A DNA stretch of 6,713 nucleotides from Acidimicrobiaceae bacterium (GTDB lineage: Bacteria > Actinomycetota > Acidimicrobiia > Acidimicrobiales > Microtrichaceae), in the NCBI GenBank assembly GCA_003514205.1, contig DORQ01000118.1:1-6713 (forward strand), read 5' to 3'. Below the pieces are notes generated by a model that worked only from the letters and a program-made list of their open reading frames with translations, searched no databases and had not been told where the DNA came from. A program made the translations under genes and the position numbers. Shown piece by piece: positions 5,222 to 6,713 of the stretch (position 1 is its first letter; every line of letters begins with the position of its first letter).

Positions 5222-5728
5222 TCAGCCAGCGGTCGGGTGCGGCTCGTTTTCGCCGGCCATCAGACTCAACGCGTGGGGAACAACCTCGATGACTGCCTCA
5301 AGCATCTCTACCGCACCTGCAGGTGATCCCGCCGTATTGAGAATCAATGCTCGGCCACGCGTACCCGCCACGCCACGGGAGAGCTTGCCAAGTGGACTCA
5401 CAGCCCGCATTGCTTCCGCAAGCCCGGGGGCTCGGCGGTCGAGCACTCGACGAGTTCCCTCAGGCGTCTTGTCTCGCGGCCCGAATCCGGTGCCACCAGT
5501 GGTGACCACCACGCCCCGGAAGAAGTAGGCCATATGCGACAACGCATTGGCTACGGTCTCCGCGCCATCGGCCACCACACGATGTTCGACCACGGTGAAT
5601 CCAGCTCGCCCCAATGCAGCGACGAGGGCCGGTCCCGAGGTGTCTTCGCGCTCACCGCTGGCGACGCCATCGGAGACAGTGAGCACCTTTGCATGCAACG
5701 GAATTGAGACCTCGGAGTGATGAGCCAT
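5222..5728 (-). CDS. MogA/MoaB-family molybdenum cofactor biosynthesis protein
   Basis: Members of this family bind molybdopterin; the MogA type adenylylates it with ATP before molybdate insertion. The 168-aa protein has one MoCF-binding domain: AKVLTVSDG (13-21), the DTSG turn (29-32), the diagnostic TTGGTGFGPRDKTPEGT (76-92) with the conserved Asp D86, LSRG (116-119), and NTAGSPAGAVEML (131-143). In the last motif relatives usually have LPGSP; here the LP is TA. The length fits a stand-alone MogA/MoaB rather than a MoeA fusion. I chose ATG 5728, which has a -10 hexamer 7 nt upstream; a TTG at 5758 would add ten residues with no family resemblance. The gene is 52 nt upstream of ribD on the same strand, and no other cofactor gene is in view, so its location beside riboflavin genes may be incidental. 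MogA and MoaB cannot be separated from sequence alone, so no symbol is assigned. Confidence 0.92.
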   Translation of the reverse strand: MAHHSEVSIPLHAKVLTVSDGVASGEREDTSGPALVAALGRAGFTVVEHRVVADGAETVANALSHMAYFFRGVVVTTGGTGFGPRDKTPEGTRRVLDRRAPGLAEAMRAVSPLGKLSRGVAGTRGRALILNTAGSPAGAVEMLEAVIEVVPHALSLMAGENEPHPTAG

Positions 5729-5735
5729 GCAGGAG

Positions 5736-5741
5736 ATGCTA
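5736..5741 (-). promoter_or_regulatory. -10 element of a leaderless promoter for the mog gene
   Basis: TAGCAT on the minus strand (four of six matches to TATAAT) ends 7 nt before the ATG at 5728. No Shine-Dalgarno is present between them. The -35 position at 17 bp (CGTCCG) is a poor match, so the promoter is supported by the -10 and by the same arrangement at other genes in the window. Confidence 0.4.
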
Positions 5742-5818
5742 TCGGCCAGCCTTCCCAACGGACGCGGGATTGCGAGTTGAGCGGAGATTCCTTACTCGAG
5801 ATGCTGTGGTTTCGGCGG

Positions 5819-5847
5819 TGGGCACACTCAAGATCCACGTGGATACT
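5819..5847 (+). promoter_or_regulatory. Possible promoter of the RCC1-repeat lipoprotein gene
   Basis: TGGGCA (5819-5824) and GATACT (5842-5847) each match four of six bases of the sigma-70-type consensus and are 17 bp apart. Transcription would start around 5854 and give a leader of roughly 9 nt. No Shine-Dalgarno is seen. The -10 overlaps the palindrome at 5833-5844, which would allow repression by a dimeric regulator. Both hexamers are only moderate matches. Confidence 0.3.
5833..5844. promoter_or_regulatory. Perfect 12-bp palindrome, candidate operator
   Basis: ATCCACGTGGAT is a perfect palindrome with a CACGTG core. It lies in the 134-bp gap between the divergent mog and lipoprotein genes, 18 bp before the ATG at 5863, and overlaps the proposed -10. 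The flanking bases do not extend the symmetry. A dimeric transcription factor site is plausible; I cannot name the regulator. Confidence 0.35.
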
Positions 5848-5862
5848 GCCGATGACTTCGTC

Positions 5863-6713
5863 ATGACGAAAGGTCAAAACCGCCGCACCATCAGTCTGTT
5901 CCTGCTTGCCCTTGTTGTCGCGCTCCCCCTTGCTGGGTGCCGAACCGCGAAGGTGGGCCAGCGATGTACAGGAAACGAGACTGCCCAGACCAAAACCCAT
6001 GTGCTGGTCTGCAAGAAGGGCAAGTTCGCCGTCCTGATGAGCAAAGCTGAGGGCCTACGACTCCTCGCGGAATACCAGGCTGCCCAAGCCGCCGCTGCCG
6101 TCGAGACTCCAGCCACAACGGCGGTCACCGCGCCAACCACCACAGTCGCGCCTCCCGCACCTCCTGAGGTGTTCAAGGTGGTCGCTGGCTACCAGCATTC
6201 CTGCGCGATCGTTCGCGGGCTGGTGAGTTGCGTTGGCGAGAACACCAGCGGAGAGATCGGCAACGGCAACAACAATGAGGCTCTCTCGTGGACTGCCACG
6301 GGAATCCGCGATGCCGTGGACATCTCGACTCGCTCGCAAACCACGTGTGCCCTTCGGGTCGCAGGCACAGTGACATGCTGGGGGTACGGACTGGGTGGTG
6401 AGCTTGGAAACGGCGCACACGCCAATTCGAATACCCCTGTTGACGTTCTGGGAATCAACAACGCCATCTCTCTATCAAGCAACGGTGGCGGAACCTGCGC
6501 AGTGTTGGCCAACAATGCTGTGAAGTGTTGGGGCTTCAGATTCGGCTCCGCAACGCCAATCACGTTGTCAGTGCCGCCTTCGACACAGATCGCTGTTGGT
6601 AGTACCCATATGTGCGGAGTGCGCCTCGATGACAGCAGGCCTTGGTGCGCCGGTGGAAATGGCGAAGGCCAGCTCGGTAACGGGACGATGGACTATTCAG
6701 AACCTCCAGTGGC
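5863..6713 (+). CDS. RCC1-repeat (beta-propeller) lipoprotein, cut off by the window's right edge
   Basis: The first 283 residues are visible; the rest lies beyond the edge. Residues 1-26 form a lipoprotein signal: basic KGQNRR, a hydrophobic core, then lipobox LAGC with the lipidated C26. A short segment follows with Cys 35 and Cys 50 (VGQRC...VLVCKKGKF). Then comes an Ala/Gln-rich stretch and a Pro/Thr/Ala linker (about 76-101) of cell-wall-spacer type. From about 106, RCC1-type repeats of some 35-50 residues begin, recognisable by VAGYQHSCAI, CWGYGLGGELGNG and GNGEGQLGNG. Each blade carries a Cys pair: 114/123, 162/172, 212/222 and 251/262, probably disulfides outside the cell. The role is likely protein or ligand binding at the cell surface; none can be assigned. 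ATG 5863 is preferred because it gives a normal signal peptide, although the frame stays open upstream with GTG codons at 5806, 5818 and 5839. Confidence 0.85.
   Translation, partial: MTKGQNRRTISLFLLALVVALPLAGCRTAKVGQRCTGNETAQTKTHVLVCKKGKFAVLMSKAEGLRLLAEYQAAQAAAAVETPATTAVTAPTTTVAPPAPPEVFKVVAGYQHSCAIVRGLVSCVGENTSGEIGNGNNNEALSWTATGIRDAVDISTRSQTTCALRVAGTVTCWGYGLGGELGNGAHANSNTPVDVLGINNAISLSSNGGGTCAVLANNAVKCWGFRFGSATPITLSVPPSTQIAVGSTHMCGVRLDDSRPWCAGGNGEGQLGNGTMDYSEPPV

Noticed and set aside
5729..5758. TTG start at 5758 for the mog gene
   Set aside because: TTG is a rarer start, the ten extra residues show no family similarity, and the ATG at 5728 has a -10 hexamer at leaderless distance.
5729..5862. 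In-frame upstream extension of the RCC1 lipoprotein (GTG 5806, 5818 or 5839)
   Set aside because: The frame is open, but these starts would put 8-19 extra acidic residues before the signal peptide, and none has an SD or -10 at a suitable distance.
5801..5866. 22-codon + strand frame whose TGA overlaps the lipoprotein ATG (ATGA)
   Set aside because: It could be a coupling upstream ORF, but it has no SD and no further support; overlaps of this kind often arise by chance.

Overview
The window most likely comes from a high-GC actinobacterium, perhaps one of the Acidimicrobiia. This is an inference from three things: the gene order ribD-ribE-ribBA-ribH with a fused RibBA of mycobacterial type, several gene starts that look leaderless, and a Cys-paired RCC1-repeat lipoprotein. 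No ribosomal RNA or other taxonomic marker is present, so the assignment is tentative. I see no mobile element, CRISPR array, tRNA or prophage signal.

Layout. Bases 1-222 hold no convincing gene, but there is a strong inverted repeat (149-177). A SpoU/TrmH-type RNA methyltransferase follows on the + strand (223-1089). It converges on the minus-strand genes, with a hairpin between them (1116-1149). The minus strand then carries, in transcription order from the right, a MogA/MoaB-family molybdopterin gene (5728-5222), ribD (5169-4129), ribE (4118-3456), ribBA (3463-2237), ribH (2225-1716) and a small lipoprotein of unknown function (1640-1197). Divergent from the mog gene, on the + strand, an RCC1-repeat lipoprotein starts at 5863 and runs off the right edge.

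How the genes work together. RibBA makes both branch precursors: DHBP from ribulose 5-phosphate, and the pyrimidine from GTP. RibD deaminates and reduces the pyrimidine. RibH joins the branches into lumazine, and RibE dismutates lumazine to riboflavin. The four genes therefore encode the whole route except the pyrimidine phosphatase. They are tightly packed: ribD stop lies inside the ribE Shine-Dalgarno, ribE and ribBA overlap by 8 nt, and ribBA and ribH are 11 nt apart. No FMN riboswitch fits in the 52-nt gap before ribD.

The most notable signals are regulatory and structural rather than a new pathway. Four genes have a TANNNT -10 hexamer only 6-8 nt before the start codon and no well-spaced Shine-Dalgarno, whereas ribE and ribBA inside the operon have strong ones. 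RibE ends in an acidic EDS-repeat tail encoded by a 9-bp tandem repeat. A GC-rich stem-loop precedes that repeat, and the ribBA ribosome-binding site is formed at its end. I found no clear evidence of a wholly undescribed biological system.
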